Origin: Volvariella volvacea V23
Lineage: Eukaryota; Basidiomycota; Agaricomycetes; Agaricales; Pluteaceae
Direction of reading: 5' to 3'
Length of the DNA stretch: 64,000 bases
Assembly: GCA_000349905.1 (NCBI GenBank)
Contig: KB722743.1
Coordinates: forward strand, 154,791-218,790
A program made the position numbers and the translations under genes. The stretch's first letter is position 1; every line of letters begins with the position of its first letter. The notes under the pieces were generated by a model that saw only the letters and a list, made by a program, of their open reading frames with translations, was not told the origin of the DNA and made no database searches. Below are positions 12,806 through 25,165 of the stretch, one piece after another.

Positions 12806-15424
12806 AATTGTCTTGGCAGTTTACTATCAACTTTGTAACGACAATCCGTTTGGACTACTCACATTCAAATCTTCCGGAACTTTAATGCGTGTCAGCTGGG
12901 GGCAATAAAAGGCTGTGCTTCACGTTATATCCCCGATAGGAGGTCTTCTGGCCATTTCTTCCTGGCGCGATTCCGAAAATTTGGTGGTTAAGGGTTGTGT
13001 TCAGCGTTTATCTTCAGGTTTCATGAACCAATTCTTGCTTATGTGATCCGAGTGTACCTGGATAGGTGATGGACGAGATCTGGAGAAGACGGGAATGAGA
13101 CGAGCGTCAGGAAGTTGAGGGAAGAACTAAACCACAAATACATTGTTTGGACGCTGAACCAAACATGGAAGGACCTGACCCAGCAGACCAGCCAGATTTA
13201 TTTATATATCTCCCTGAATGTGCACACGATGCCTTCTGAGAAAGCTGTCTGCTGCTGTATTGAAACGCCGTGCACCTCTCTGGGAGCAGCTGTGCCAGCG
13301 TCTGCTATTCCTACCCTACACATTTGCACGGCCAAGAAGCTATGACTAATGGGTCTCCACTGGCAGCTCGTAATGATTAGTTCTGACAACATAAGGTTTC
13401 CTGCATATGTGTTGCATGAACTCACAGCTACCCAGATATAGGAGCACTTAATCTCCAAATGGTCGCGGTCTTTTACAGATTATGAAGGGTCATGCGTCTT
13501 CATTTTCTGTAGATAAAGTCTTCCGCTATTTCGGTTCATCCCGTCACAAATTTCAGCTACGAGGAAGTGATTCTTCACCGCGTTGAGACAATGGATCCCA
13601 CGCCGAGATACCAGAAGCAAGGGAATCTGCAGCCTTGGACGGTCTACAGCTCCGCTGGTCTCGTCGAGTGGCGTTCCACCTTCTGGTCCGACCTTGGGCA
13701 CGTTTCCGTCGTCGTCAACCTACTGGCCTCGCTCGAACATTCTACCTCGATCCTCCTGGGCTCCACTTAACCCCTTCGAATCGATCCAGGCGCCTGGCAC
13801 CTCAATAGACGCGGTCACAAGGAGAGTAGCTTGATTTGGTGACCTTGTGCTACACTTCACCGCCTTCAGGAACCTGGCCAATATACCGCGCCTTCTACTG
13901 GCGGTCAATCATCGAGCCGTCAACCAACGGAGACCGTGGTATGGAATATCCCAATACAAAGCCACGCACGAGCGACATTCAAAAAGTGATTTGTGTTTCC
14001 ATTCGCTACTTTGATTTCGATTCGCCTTCTAGCATCACCGCCCCAACACCAGTGCCAATAGTCCCTGCTAGTTGACAACCACGCGTGACCTAGCCAATGG
14101 CGATACCCCGCCATGACTGGTTATTTGATCCCGAACATTTTGCAAACTGTTGGAGATCCACACCCCTTTGCTCAAAAATGACCAAATCGCTTCTCTAACG
14201 CCAGTTTGTGCTGGACATTCACCTGGCCGCAGGCAAGAATTAGTCCGAGCTCCGAATCTCGTCAGATGGGATACTCGCATTGGTTCTCGCGTGGCATACG
14301 CCCTGTGGGTAGCCTCTAATTCGACGAAGACCTTCACTAATTTCGTATTCCTCTACTGCCTCCAAACCAAATTGGAAGCTCAATATTCGGTCCTAATCCG
14401 AGAGGCCGTTGACACCAAACCAGCTGACCATGCTTTGCCAATGGGCGAGGTTTTATAACTACTTATATGCTCTGAATGATACGGTCAGAACGGATTAGAA
14501 AGGTCAACTTGAGGTTAGACACGATCATACGTGCGTTTCGGGGTTCGCATGCCGACTCTTCATGACATCCAGTGTGAGTTTGCCTTCCATCTGAAATGTT
14601 ATCCTGTCTCTCCGTCTCGAATACTCTTTTGCTGGTCAATTCAACCCAGGACTAATCTGGCCAGTGCAGAATCCGTTATTTAAGACAGGTGAGAAGATGT
14701 CTCAAAAATGTGGCTGGTGATTTCAGTGACTGCTCTCGGTAGGAAGCTGAATTCGTGGCTAATTTTAGGGAAAAGGCCGTTGTGATGGTCAACATCGCTA
14801 CTTGTGATCGCTTTGGCAAAACGCCGTCAGAAGCCATCATGTCCCCAAGCCCGGTGGGTATGCATGCGCAACGCTGTTTACATGCAACCCTAACATCGGC
14901 AATCCTTCGATGGTGGGTAAGGGCCTAAGACAGGGGTTAACAAGGACATGGGCCTGTTGAAGTTGCTATACGTTGGAATACTCCCGATTTTCTATTCCAC
15001 TTGTTACTCTCGAACTGATCGATATCATCGGGGACCGGCGCTCCGGTAATCTCGGAGCTGCCAATGTCCGGTGGCTGTGTTGACCCTACCGCGCTCGGCA
15101 CACCAACAGTGGCCTCCTTCCTCAACGAACGCTGTTTTCGTCGCGCTCACGCTCGTTGAACCAGGAAAGATTGATTTTGGTGGGTTTTTCAGTCAGCTGA
15201 CCAATGGTACCTTCATTCTCCTTATCTCTGCCGTGCGGCCACGATGGCGCAATAACGATGCAGGACTACATCATTTGTTCAATCAGGTTTTATTGGTCCA
15301 TCTACACAGTAGAGCTCGAGGGCAACATGTCGTGCCGAAATTGCGACAAAGGGGCTTTATAACAATGCACCTTCACCGAATGTGCCAATAGCCTACCTTC
15401 TCCCTTCCACCATTCCTCATTCTG
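12806..15424. other. Gene-poor spacer
   Basis: I find no exon chain or known domain here. Several short frames overlap on both strands around 13.5-14.4 kb, but none carries a motif I recognise. The right end should hold the promoter of the permease gene that starts at 15,425. Confidence 0.45.
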
Positions 15425-17747
15425 ATGGGCGGGAATGCGGAGTATCGTCCATTGCTTAATGCAAGCAATGATTCCGACAGTGTGTCCAACCTGTCTGCAT
15501 CCGGAATCAATGCCCCAACCACTCCGCCATTGGACTCGATTAACCAGTTCACGCCGCTGCTTCAACCTCAACTTAGTCAAGCCAACTCAGACGACGATGA
15601 AATAGACTACACGCACGAGGAAGAGGCTCAAGTGGTTCGAATTCTTGACACCAAGTTGTTCCCATGGATCCTTCTAACCACTTTTGTTCTCAACATGGAC
15701 CGAACCAACAACTCGAATGCGATCTCTGATAACCTTGCTTCTGATTTGGGGTTCACAATTGACACCGTGAATCTAGCTTCGGCATTATATTCCGTCTTAT
15801 TCTCTATATTCTGTTTATCAGGCGCGGTTGTAGCAAAGATCGTCGGCCCGGCAAGATGTAAGTAGAGGTTGTAGGCGTGAGCGACCAGGATTGATTGACA
15901 CCTTGCGGATAGGGATTCCAACTTTGATGTTTTCATGGGGACTTGTGACTATCGCTCACGCGTTTATCAAGGATAAGGCGGGATATCTGACTGGTGCGCA
16001 ATTCCCATTTACTTGGCGCTCCGGTCTAGCACTAATGAGATTGTATGTTTCCTAATTAGTGCGGTGCTGTAAGCTAACTTCACTCGCACTGGCTAAGCCG
16101 TTGACTGACGTTATCGGCAAGGGATTGCCATCACAGAAGGAGGTAGATATTCCTGTATTCTAATGTACGTCAGTAGTTGATCATTGGAGCCAGGCGTCAT
16201 TCCAGCCACGCTCGTCTACCTTGGGGGCTTCTATAAGAATACCGAGGTAGCGACACGTCTTGCTTGGTTCTGGGGTACTCAAAAAGTAGCTAGCGCCACG
16301 AGCGGTATTATGGCTAGTGGCCTCCTTAAATTGAGGGGTGTCTACGGACTTGAAGGGTGGAAATGGCTATTCCTCGTGGATGGGATATTGACGGTATTTA
16401 TTGCAGTTGCGACATGGTGAATATATCAATTTCATCTACCTATCATGACTCGCATCAAGTTGATTTGGATTTGCCAGGTTCTATCTTCCACAAGGATTAG
16501 CAAACACCAAAGGAGGATTGCGTGGTCTTCGACCATGGTTCACGTATCGTCAAGTGCAAATAGCCCTGACGAGAGTCGTACGCGACGACGCGTCGAAAAA
16601 GAGTTACGAGTATGTTCCCTTAGGGTTGATATCTCGAGTGCATCACCTAAACAAAACAGGAAAACTGTTCAATGGTCGGACGTCAAGGACGCGTTTACGG
16701 ATATTGGACTATGGGGCCATCTCATCATCACTGCGATAGGTCTTACACCCGGAACGCCGCTCGCTACATGTTCGTTCCTCTCCATCTGCATGCATCACTG
16801 AGCATATCTAACCCTCCTCATTCCACCAGACCTCCCTACAGTGATCAAATCGTTCAATTTCAATGTGTTTGTCGCCAACGCTCTCACAGCACCACCGTAT
16901 ATACTACAATTCCTCGTCATGCTTACCGTGATTCGACACTCCGACAAAACAAAGGAACGCGGTCTGCATGGTGCATTTGCTGGTATGCCCCTAACCATTT
17001 TTATTCCTTGGTGCACATACTGACCTAGTGAATTCGATAGCCACATGGTATCTTGTTGGTTGGACGCTGTTGAGGGCGTTACCATCTGGTGCCAACCGAG
17101 GAATCAAGTGAGTAGCAGTTATATGTCTCAATACCGGAAACATTGAGACTGGTGAGCAGATATATTGCTGTACTCATCGTAGCTTCGTGGCCGTACACTC
17201 ACCCACTTAACATCGCTTGGATGTCCGAGAATACAGGGTGAGAGATATTGTCATACCGATTCTTGCCGTAGTTGAATTTGGATGCAGGAGTGTGGGTAAA
17301 CGGACAATTGCATCCGGCTTGGTTATTGGTGCAGGTATGTAGCCAGTTCATGCATAAAATTCGATCCTGAGCCCTATCATAGCAAACCTTCACGGGACGT
17401 GGGGCGCCTTCGTAAGTGCCACGTCGGGTGACTCGGCTCATTTCGTTAATCCAGCTCACAGATTTACAGATCGGATGATGCACCAGGTAGTCCTCCTGTA
17501 CTCATGCCGAAAATATGCGTACTGAAGTCGTTCTACTCCACTAGACTTCAAACGAGGCAATATGGTTAACATTATACTCACAGCTCTCACTTTAGTGCTT
17601 TGGCTCCTACAGAAACTGTGCTACCAATACCTCAACAGCCGAAATGCTAGGAGGTACGCCGCGCTCACAGACGAAGAAAAGGAGGAGGAAGATAGCAAAA
17701 GGGAAGAGAAGGGAAATAAGAGTCTATTGTTCAGGTTCACGACTTGA
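15425..17747 (+). CDS. MFS permease of the allantoate permease (Dal5/ACS) family
   Basis: This is probably a plasma-membrane importer of an organic anion such as allantoate, ureidosuccinate, a vitamin or a small peptide. The family is inferred from the residue pattern; the substrate is not known. The protein starts with an acidic, serine-rich cytosolic tail (residues 1-70). Then come LDTKLFPWILLTTFVLNMDRTN, the classic start of helix 1 in this family, and GPARW-PTLMFSWGLVTIAHAF. Next are IAITEGGVIPATLVYLGGFY, LRGVYGLEGWKWLFLVDGI, FYLPQG, DIGLWGHLIITAIGLTPGTPLATYLPTVIKSF, SWPYTHPLNIAWMSEN, KRTIASGLVIGA and IYRSDDAP. The last helix is NIILTALTLVLWLLQKLCY, followed by an acidic tail. At least eight introns join in frame by GT..AG. 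The stop at 17,747 lies just past an alternative splice donor, so the last few residues are uncertain. Confidence 0.85.
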
Positions 17748-18764
17748 CCTCTTAAGTTCTCCGTCGATGAACTTAACACTATAGGTATCGTGACTCAGTG
17801 ACCGTCGATGCACACCATCTCTGTACTATATGTGCCATTCAACCATGCATTTGTGCTATAGTGTCATATTTTGTCCATCTCAAGACGCGCTGCAACCGGT
17901 TTCTTTGTTTAATTCCTCACTGGTGCGTAGAGATGGACCTTGTTACTCAGAGGTGGGTTCTTGGGACGCAATTCGTGTGCTTGTGTAAGGGGTGCTGGGC
18001 CATGCGTAGTATTGCATAGGTAAGTGATTGATTAGAAGTCCATACACACCATGACACGACTTCAGCAACGCCTATGAGACTCCACAGCTTGTTTCCTGCC
18101 GAAGTAATGCCATTGGGCCATCATATCTGTACCCGTGCCATCCGGCAGTCTACAGAGCCTGAAAGTAGACATGCCATCAATCTTTTTGTACTTGCTCTCC
18201 TCGTGCGGTGTACCCTCTTCTTCCATTCATTTCCATCATCGACGAACTAGTGTTCTAGCTGTCGTCAAAATTGCAGTCAAGGTCCGGCGGCCTCCATCTT
18301 TGTGCGGTGCGTCCAGTACAGCAACATATATCCTGTCCCCCCGGCACTGTATATGGTGGAGGCAATACGATCTAATCACGAACACCTTAAGCGCACCGTT
18401 TCCATTTTGGCAACAAAGACGATCAGCGCCCATTCCTGCCGTCACTAAGGCTATTCTACAAAGCCCTTTAGAAGCCTTCGTATCTATTCTTGCACACTTC
18501 TGGAGCTAATTGAGCAACGCCAAGCCAGGCCATGTTCCACTCGACGCTAGTTTCGACGTCAACTTCAACTCTGCGTGGTCTATCTTAAGTACGATCGGTC
18601 CCAATCACGAAATGTTGGGCATAGCCGCTAACCTGCTGCCTGTTGGAAAGTTGAAAACACCGTTCGCCAATTGCTTGTATTTACACAGACCGCTGGTGCC
18701 CAACCCAACGATAAAAGGACTAAGGGTGCAGAGTTCATTCATCACATTCATACCCCCAACCAGC
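17748..18764. other. Spacer before the metalloprotease
   Basis: Nothing recognisable is encoded here. The region must contain the 3' end of the permease transcript and the promoter of the protease at 18,765. Confidence 0.4.
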
Positions 18765-20043
18765 ATGCTATCCAAGCTCGTTCTACTCTCTGCCCTCTGT
18801 TCTCAGTTTCTTGTTCAAGCGGCTCCGAATCACCTTCATGTCCATACTCAACAACCAAAGTAAGCGCTATTGCGGCAAGGTGTCGATAATGCTAGAATTT
18901 GTGTTTACATCCTTTCAGCTCAACTGCGTGTGGCCCCGACATGCAAGTCCTGGGTCCTGTTCATTTGGAGGAACGCTTTCTGGACAGAAATCCAGATCAA
19001 CACACCTTTCCGGGCAACGCCACTAACCCAGTTGTGATAGATGTTTATTGAAATGTTATCGCAGCAAATCCTACAGAAGGAGGCTGGATACCGTAAGTAG
19101 GATATTCACGGTGCTTTCGTCATCTTTTTCGTTCATAATGTTATAGGCACGAAGCTATAACGAAGCAATTGCAAGTTGTGAATCAGGGTTTTAAGGAAAT
19201 TGGTTTTGCCTTCAAACTGATCCGCACGACTCGCATCTTGAATGAAACATACTTCCTCCATACTCTTAACCCTGCAATGTAAGTGCACGAAATGACGAAA
19301 GAAGCTTTGTTGACTCGTGAAATGTGGAAAGGGGTTATGAAAACCCAATCTTTATCGAACTCATCTCCAGGTTTCGTGTTGGGGGGTATTGAATATATAT
19401 ACACTTCAGTGTGTTCAATTTGTCTCCTGAACTGTGAGAGTAATGTACTGACCTCGTGAAACAGACTCCCTCCATTCACTAGTCCTAACGGGTAATTGCA
19501 ATGATTTAAGTCAATGAAAGTAAGCGATGGCTAATGACGCTCATAATAGTGGGCCCGGACAATATCTGGGATATGCCAGTGCGCAGTTTGAGGATTACCC
19601 ACAATTCGATGGCATTTATTTATATCCTTCCGTCTTGCCTGAAGGACCTCAACTACTGTATGACCTTGGAAAGACGCTCACCCACGAAATTGGTCACTGG
19701 TTGGGCCTCTGGCACATTTTTCAAGGCGATTGCGAGGAACCTGGGGATTACGTCTCGGACACTGCACCCCAATCACTAGGAGCCGAGGATTGCAATTTCA
19801 AGCCTAGCTGTGGAGTCCCAAGGACACCTAGTGAGTGCACTATGTCTGCGGTTTTTTTATCTTACATGTCGGTTATCAGAAAACTACATGGATAACATTC
19901 CCGATGCCTGCAGGATTTCATTTACCCCTGGACAAATCATTAACATGCACCAACAAACCTGTGTTTTCCGCGATATTGGTTGCAAAATCAAATGGGAGCC
20001 TCCTCAGCAAGAGCATAGACTCTATTACGGACCTCTGTGGTGA
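18765..20043 (+). pseudogene. Secreted M43-type (pappalysin-like) metalloprotease, disrupted
   Basis: This is an extracellular zinc endopeptidase gene. It begins with a signal peptide (MLSKLVLLSALCSQFLVQA), then a propeptide-like stretch STACGPDMQVLGPVHLEERF. The zinc site HEIGHWLGLWH (19,683-19,715) fits HExxHxxGxxH. It is followed by a Cys-rich loop and the Met-turn region NYMDNIPDAC and FTPGQIINMH, as in family M43B. The exon VVIDVY*NVIAANPT carries TGA at 19,049-19,051 where a tryptophan codon (TGG) would fit. Further on, the expected strand block LNIYTLQ (about 19,385-19,410) lies in a different frame from the sequence just before it. The catalytic core reads cleanly from about 19,555 to the stop at 20,043. 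I infer a recent pseudogene, or sequence errors, because the zinc site is intact. Confidence 0.65.
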
Positions 20044-20736
20044 TGTGCATATGCTTCTAACATGTTAGAATATGTAATCAACATGTTATATGAACAGATT
20101 TATTATATGTCAACAGAGCAAATAAAGCGCAATGCCTTTTAACTTCTCATCGGTGAAGCAAGGATGTGATGTGTAAGAGTGAATGGTGACATACTCTTTT
20201 AATCACCGAATCAAGATTCAAAGCTGAGGACTTTGAATGTCGTTCGAAAAGCACGGCCAAGGAGGCATTGATTGGGAGTCGCTTATCGGGGCAGATTATC
20301 GTTGCTGTACTGGATAGATTCTGACGATAGGTTTATAAACTGGAGTATCCAATCTTCGCACATTATTGAAGACGTACGTCGCGAGAACTCTAGATTAACC
20401 ACAGCACAGTTCCAAAGCAGGGCCTCGAGCTACTTACCGTCATGCTCACTATGCCATCATAGTCGAATTCAGCGAATGGGGAAGGGCTCAACTCGTTTTC
20501 AGGAACTATTTACCCGCTACTCGTTTTCCTCAAAGCAGAAAAGAATTTGTGACCCCCAATTGGTGAGGTTGCTTGAACACACAGAAAGGAAGCTGAACTC
20601 CTCGCCCTTCAAAGTATTCGGGTAAAGGAACAGGTTCAAGAGCTCTACTTCACAAGTGGAGGTGAGCTGCTTATGCTCATACGAGTAAGAGTTGGCAATT
20701 GTACGCTACCTTACATCTGCGCACCACCGTGTGACC
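20044..20736. other. Spacer between protease and reductase genes
   Basis: No gene is seen. It contains one copy of a dispersed repeat (20,493-20,602) listed separately, and the 3' flanks of the two convergent genes. Confidence 0.5.
20493..20602 (+). repeat. Dispersed repeat, copy 1
   Basis: About 110 bp here match 38,543-38,665 in the same orientation, with scattered substitutions and a few gaps. Shared words include AAAGCAGAA, CCCCAATT and AAAGGAAG in the same order and spacing. It looks like an old relic of a transposon of unknown type. Confidence 0.5.
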
Positions 20737-22274
20737 TCATTCCGAATGAACCCCTTTTGCTTCCTTCTCGGACCTCAGCACCAAATCAACTGTCGCATCG
20801 ATACACTCCCTCCAATCAATCCACTTGTCGAACCCCAACAATTCCTTCGCCCTCGTAGTATCCACCTTCGCAACAGGTATCAACTTCTTTCCCCCCGTCT
20901 CTTTGCTTGCCAACCCCGCTGGAGGAGGGACGTCATACTCTTCAGTGATATCCGGGAGCCTATCCCTAAGGTCCGGTCGAGTCTCTCGTAGGTACTCCGC
21001 AGTCTGAGCCCAAGTGGATTGCGCAGCAGAAGTGATCACCCTCTTTGCCTGCAGCTGAACCATCACATCATCCACTGATGCTCCGACGCTCAAGTCTCGT
21101 TTGACAGGAGGGAGTTGAAGCGCCCGAACATGCGCCAAAGCACAATCTCTGATGTCGTGCGAGTTGGCAGTGAACAATGGCGGAACCTGACCCTGTAGTA
21201 GCATGTAGATATATCCGGTAGCAGATGGAGGAGGATAAGGAAGGGGAAAGTGAGGCGGGTAAGGACCAAACAGATTTGTAGGCAGAACTAAGCAAAGTAG
21301 TTAAGGTTGAGCTGAGAGCTAGACAGCAAGTGTTAGTGAATTTACGCACTTGTAGCGAGATCAAAATCTGGTTTTTCTGCGGCAAATTTCCAGGCAACCT
21401 TCTCGGAGAGGAGTTTGATTGAGCAGTATGCATATACGGGGTTACTCTTCCCAGCGACGAGGGCTTCTTCCAACGCGACTTGTCCCCAGTCTGAGCCATA
21501 ATTGTTCATTTCAGTTCCATCAACTCCGCAATAAAAAAAAGGAGGATACCTTTTTCCGTGAACACTATATCAGTGAATGCCGCCTGCAAGTCAGCTAAGA
21601 GGCAACGATGACATGATCAGCTGTGTTCATATTGGTTGCAACCTGATAGAGCTTACGATTTATGAGGGCAGCAAAGCTGCTTGTAAGGACGAATTTTCTG
21701 ACTCCAGCGTTGTAGGCTTGATTCAAGATATGCAGTGTACCTTCCGACGCTTGCTGTTGGTGAGATTAGCTGGCGCATTTGCTGGACATTCTGTCTGATA
21801 TTTTCACCTTAATGGGTGTAACGGAGTCGGTCGGAGTGGGGATAGGAGCTGCAACGTGAACAACGGCATAAACACCTGTGCACAGTATGAATCACTTTAG
21901 AGCTCATCCCAGACTGCAAGCGGTAGTACCTTTCAAAATATCTGTTAAATCATCCGAGAAAATATCGCTGACTTCCACGAGTTCGAGGAGAGGATAATGG
22001 TTCTGGACGGATTGTCGAAGGGATTCCAACTTGCTGCGGCGAGCCGTCCTATTTGATTGGCTGTGCTTTGAACGGAGTAAATGCAGCAGGTAACGATACT
22101 GACATACCCTCTAACGGCATAACCTGCTTTAAGCAATTGGTGTGCAACGTTGGAGCCTAGATAGCCAGAAACACCAGTAACCTGTGTGATTGGAACGTGT
22201 CGTCACCGAGTGCGGGTACATGGACTCTAGAATAGACCCACAAGAACGAGCTGGGGTGGGGTTGGAGTAGTCAT
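20737..22274 (-). CDS. NADPH-dependent reductase, extended SDR (ketoreductase/Gre2-like)
   Basis: This is a soluble oxidoreductase that probably reduces an aldehyde or ketone with NADPH; its substrate is unknown. The start ATG is at 22,274. A short exon MTTPTPPQLVLV joins to VTGVSGYLGSNVAHQLLKAGYAVRG, which carries the TGxxGxxG dinucleotide-binding turn. Then come TARRSKLESLRQ, the block VYAVVHVAAPIPTPTDS, and the catalytic YxxxK as YAYCSIK (about 21,420-21,436). The C-terminal half HDIRDCALAHVRALQLPP, SAAQSTWAQTAEYLRE and KVDTTRAKELLGFDKW is the substrate-binding part of this family. It ends at 20,737. About seven introns of 45-70 nt join in frame. It is a close paralogue of the interrupted gene at 25.2-27.5 kb and points away from it. 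Confidence 0.85.
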
Positions 22275-22300
22275 GATATGACAACTCTACACTATAACTC

Positions 22301-22318
22301 TACCCATTTTATATCGGT
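22301..22318 (-). promoter_or_regulatory. TATA-box core promoter of the intact reductase
   Basis: On the minus strand TATAAAA (22,313-22,307) is followed by TGGGTAGAGT. It lies about 33 bases before the start ATG at 22,274. The paralogue at 25.2 kb has the same box and the same TGGGT-GAGT extension at nearly the same distance, so the core promoter was kept after duplication. Confidence 0.6.
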
Positions 22319-25140
22319 TGCGCATAATTCAAGCGAGGCTTCCCCGTATTCCTGATAGAACCCGAGACAACCTGACTCGGACGATTACATGAATCCGTGT
22401 GTGTACGGATCAAAGCTTCTCCCTGAGAGATACTGTGCAAATTCTTTTGAGTTTAGTGACCCCAGGAATCACGCTGCGGTGATGTACTTGATCAGCCTAT
22501 GCCATTCCAGTTTACTCCACCAGCCTCACCACAATAACCTAGATCCGCAGCACCTCCGCCGTGTTGATACAAGGTTGCGCTGCGTAGTATGCTGATGCGT
22601 TGACAAGATTCAAATATGTAAAGTGTAGCACGATTTTGCCGTTGACGTGCAAGATAGTCGAACTAGAAGAGGCAGAGCCGGGCGCCAGTGAATAGCACGG
22701 AGAGGTCTCCGGCATACAGCCACTTGCTTGCTGTGCACTCTTAGCTCCATATTACACCAACTCTTCCCGGCAAGATATTGCCGTCGTTAGTGCGTTCTCT
22801 CAGACACGTGCAACCGCTGAACCAGTAATGTATGCAGGGCAGTACAGCTGAGGGAAGACACCTTGAGTAATCATTAGCTATTGGTGCTCATTTCGAGTTA
22901 GATACTCCAGTTGATGCCAGTATGGTATTTCTGGAGAGGCGATATACAGTGCTGGCTAGGAAAGCAGTTGGTGCCGAATTGAAACATTTGTCGTCTTCTC
23001 CGGAAAGTCCATCGGAGTAGTAAAGTTAGGGCAGAGATATCCTGTAAGGAGTAGCGGTAAACAGGACACGAGGATGTGGGACAGTGATATAAGCGTTTCG
23101 GTGGTTACGGATAGAATCAGCCCGTTGAAGCGCCAGGGCGAATAGACGTGCCTCAGGGAGAAGACTTGCCGCCGTGGTGTTCGTTTCTCGGACCGGAAGG
23201 GGCCGGTATTGTTTGGCACGGATGCTTTTGCCAAGCAGCACTCTTGTGGCACACAGCTGAGTTACTCCGTAGTGTGCTGTGGATTCACAGGTGGACTGCA
23301 TCAGACTTTCGGTCAATAGGATGTAAAAAACCTGTGCAAACATGAAAGAATACAAGTAGACTCCTTACCCATTATTCATCACTATCCCGAGTCGAGAGTT
23401 CGTGTTCGATTGTCGTCAGTCACAGGCAACTCATTGATCCATTTCGTGATGAGCGTCTCACTTCAACCCCCTCTTCGACGGTTCACATTTCCCCGCAATC
23501 GACAGAACTCCGCCAACCTCCTATCCCCCGTCTCTCCCTTCACAACGCTCGGAGTATAACCGCATGAGATTAAATTCGTTTCATTGCCGCTGTGCTAAAT
23601 GAACCAACGAGGTTTGATTGTAAACTCCTGCAGCCCAAAAAATGTAGCCAGCATTGTGGAATGGAAACCTGGGTCGAGCTAAGGTATGTCGACTCTAGCT
23701 GAGCTCAGAGAGTTTGCCACTTGTCGTTCGATGGATAGTTTTCAAGTTGGTAGCAACACCACCGCCCATCGATCAGTACACGTAACGGAACGTCTTTTTG
23801 ACTGTTTGTATCGCGCGATTTCAATCCAGAGCTGGCAAGTAATTTTCTCCCTAGATCCAAGAGATGCGATGCTGTCTAGAGAAAGGTAGAGGTGGACAGG
23901 AATAGAACAAACGTGCCGGGCATTGCAAAGAAGGACGTGAGTACTCGATCTACGGGAGAGTATACCCGGAATCTACATTCCTCGCTTGTTACTACACCTC
24001 AACCGATTTCAATATTGCTTGCAACTAATTTCGTGAATGAGCCATTGAGTTGACGACATGTAAGACGTAAGCACGCAAAGTCCTACGCTTATCGTAGCTC
24101 GCAATAATCGATAGGATACTTCGTTCTGTGCTGGAGGGGTCTCATTGAGGCAACATCCGATGGTGGGCATAGTGGCCCAGAGGGGACAGTCATTGCAACT
24201 CGGAGAGTGAAAGGGCGTGGGCTTCGCCACCGTGCGGAGCTTCAGGTGGCCCAAGCTTCGAGTCGGGCTTCTCGCTTCTGTTGAAATTGTGGGAACTGGC
24301 ATCCAGGATGGACCAGAGTTTACGCCGACCACGTTGAAGAGCCTTTTTCACCTCTGATTAATCCAGTTGGCAATGACAACCCAACGAAAACTAGTAGTTG
24401 CATGCGTGATTCTACAGTTCCACTAAAATTTCGATTGGGCCCCGTCCGCGCAAGAAAGATGTGTTGGTTCTGACCCTCGTGGAGAGTATATGAGAAACAT
24501 CGATTAGGTTGTTCGTTTCACTGTGCTTCCTGTAGAAACGCCCATGTCGGCTAGTCATGTATTTCTGCTCAGAGATAGTGCAGGCTGTCAGCACCCAGGC
24601 AAATGTCGCAGCCCACTCTCTCTGATCCAGTCGCGCTCCAAACGCGTTAGTCATGAATTCATCCTGTAGTATTATTCCTAGCTCGTGTGCGAGCATACAA
24701 CCTCTCAAAGGTACATGCGCCGACGGATGGACAGAGATCGATCTGAGGCAGCCCAAGCTTGCTCACTCATCCAAGCGTAGATATGACAGAGCAACGCCCT
24801 TAGTAATTTCCTTCCGTTGGAATTAGTCAGATCTCGACTATTCCGGCCCACCCTTCGATTGGCCTTGATATTATTTCTCGAGGATCTGCAGCCAAATGGG
24901 GCAATGCGGACCCGATACAGGGCGACCCTTGGACAAATGGGGCGCGCCGCGGTGGGCGGAGTTCTAAATATAGGTGTGCAAGGTCGTTATTGCTCGCTTC
25001 AACATGGCGATTGTGATAACCTGGTGAGTTTTTGGAAGAGAATTCATCCGCATTCGTCGACTGGGACGAGCCTCCTCTAGCAGTCAAAGTCTTAGATTCT
25101 TCATAGGCAATTTTCAGGAATTACTAAGTTATTGCTGTGC
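22319..25140. other. Spacer between divergent reductase paralogues
   Basis: I recognise no gene. Near 22,755-22,805 there is a weak match to the left part of the dispersed repeat at 38.5 kb (shared CCAACTCT and CAAGATAT/TAAGATAC words). Open frames at 24.0-24.8 kb on the minus strand have no recognisable motif. Confidence 0.4.
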
Positions 25141-25148
25141 AGGTTGGC

Positions 25149-25165
25149 TATAAAATGGGTCGAGT
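25149..25165 (+). promoter_or_regulatory. TATA-box core promoter of the interrupted reductase
   Basis: TATAAAATGGGTCGAGT starts 40 bases before the ATG at 25,189. It matches the core promoter of the paralogue at 22.3 kb, so the promoter still looks sound although the gene body is broken. Confidence 0.6.

Noticed and set aside
20825..21007. Plus-strand frame over the reductase
   Set aside because: It is the antisense shadow of the conserved C-terminal exon on the minus strand.
24412..24756. Minus-strand frame with a vague cytochrome P450 look
   Set aside because: No heme-binding Cys motif, no ExxR, and no neighbouring exons that continue the family.
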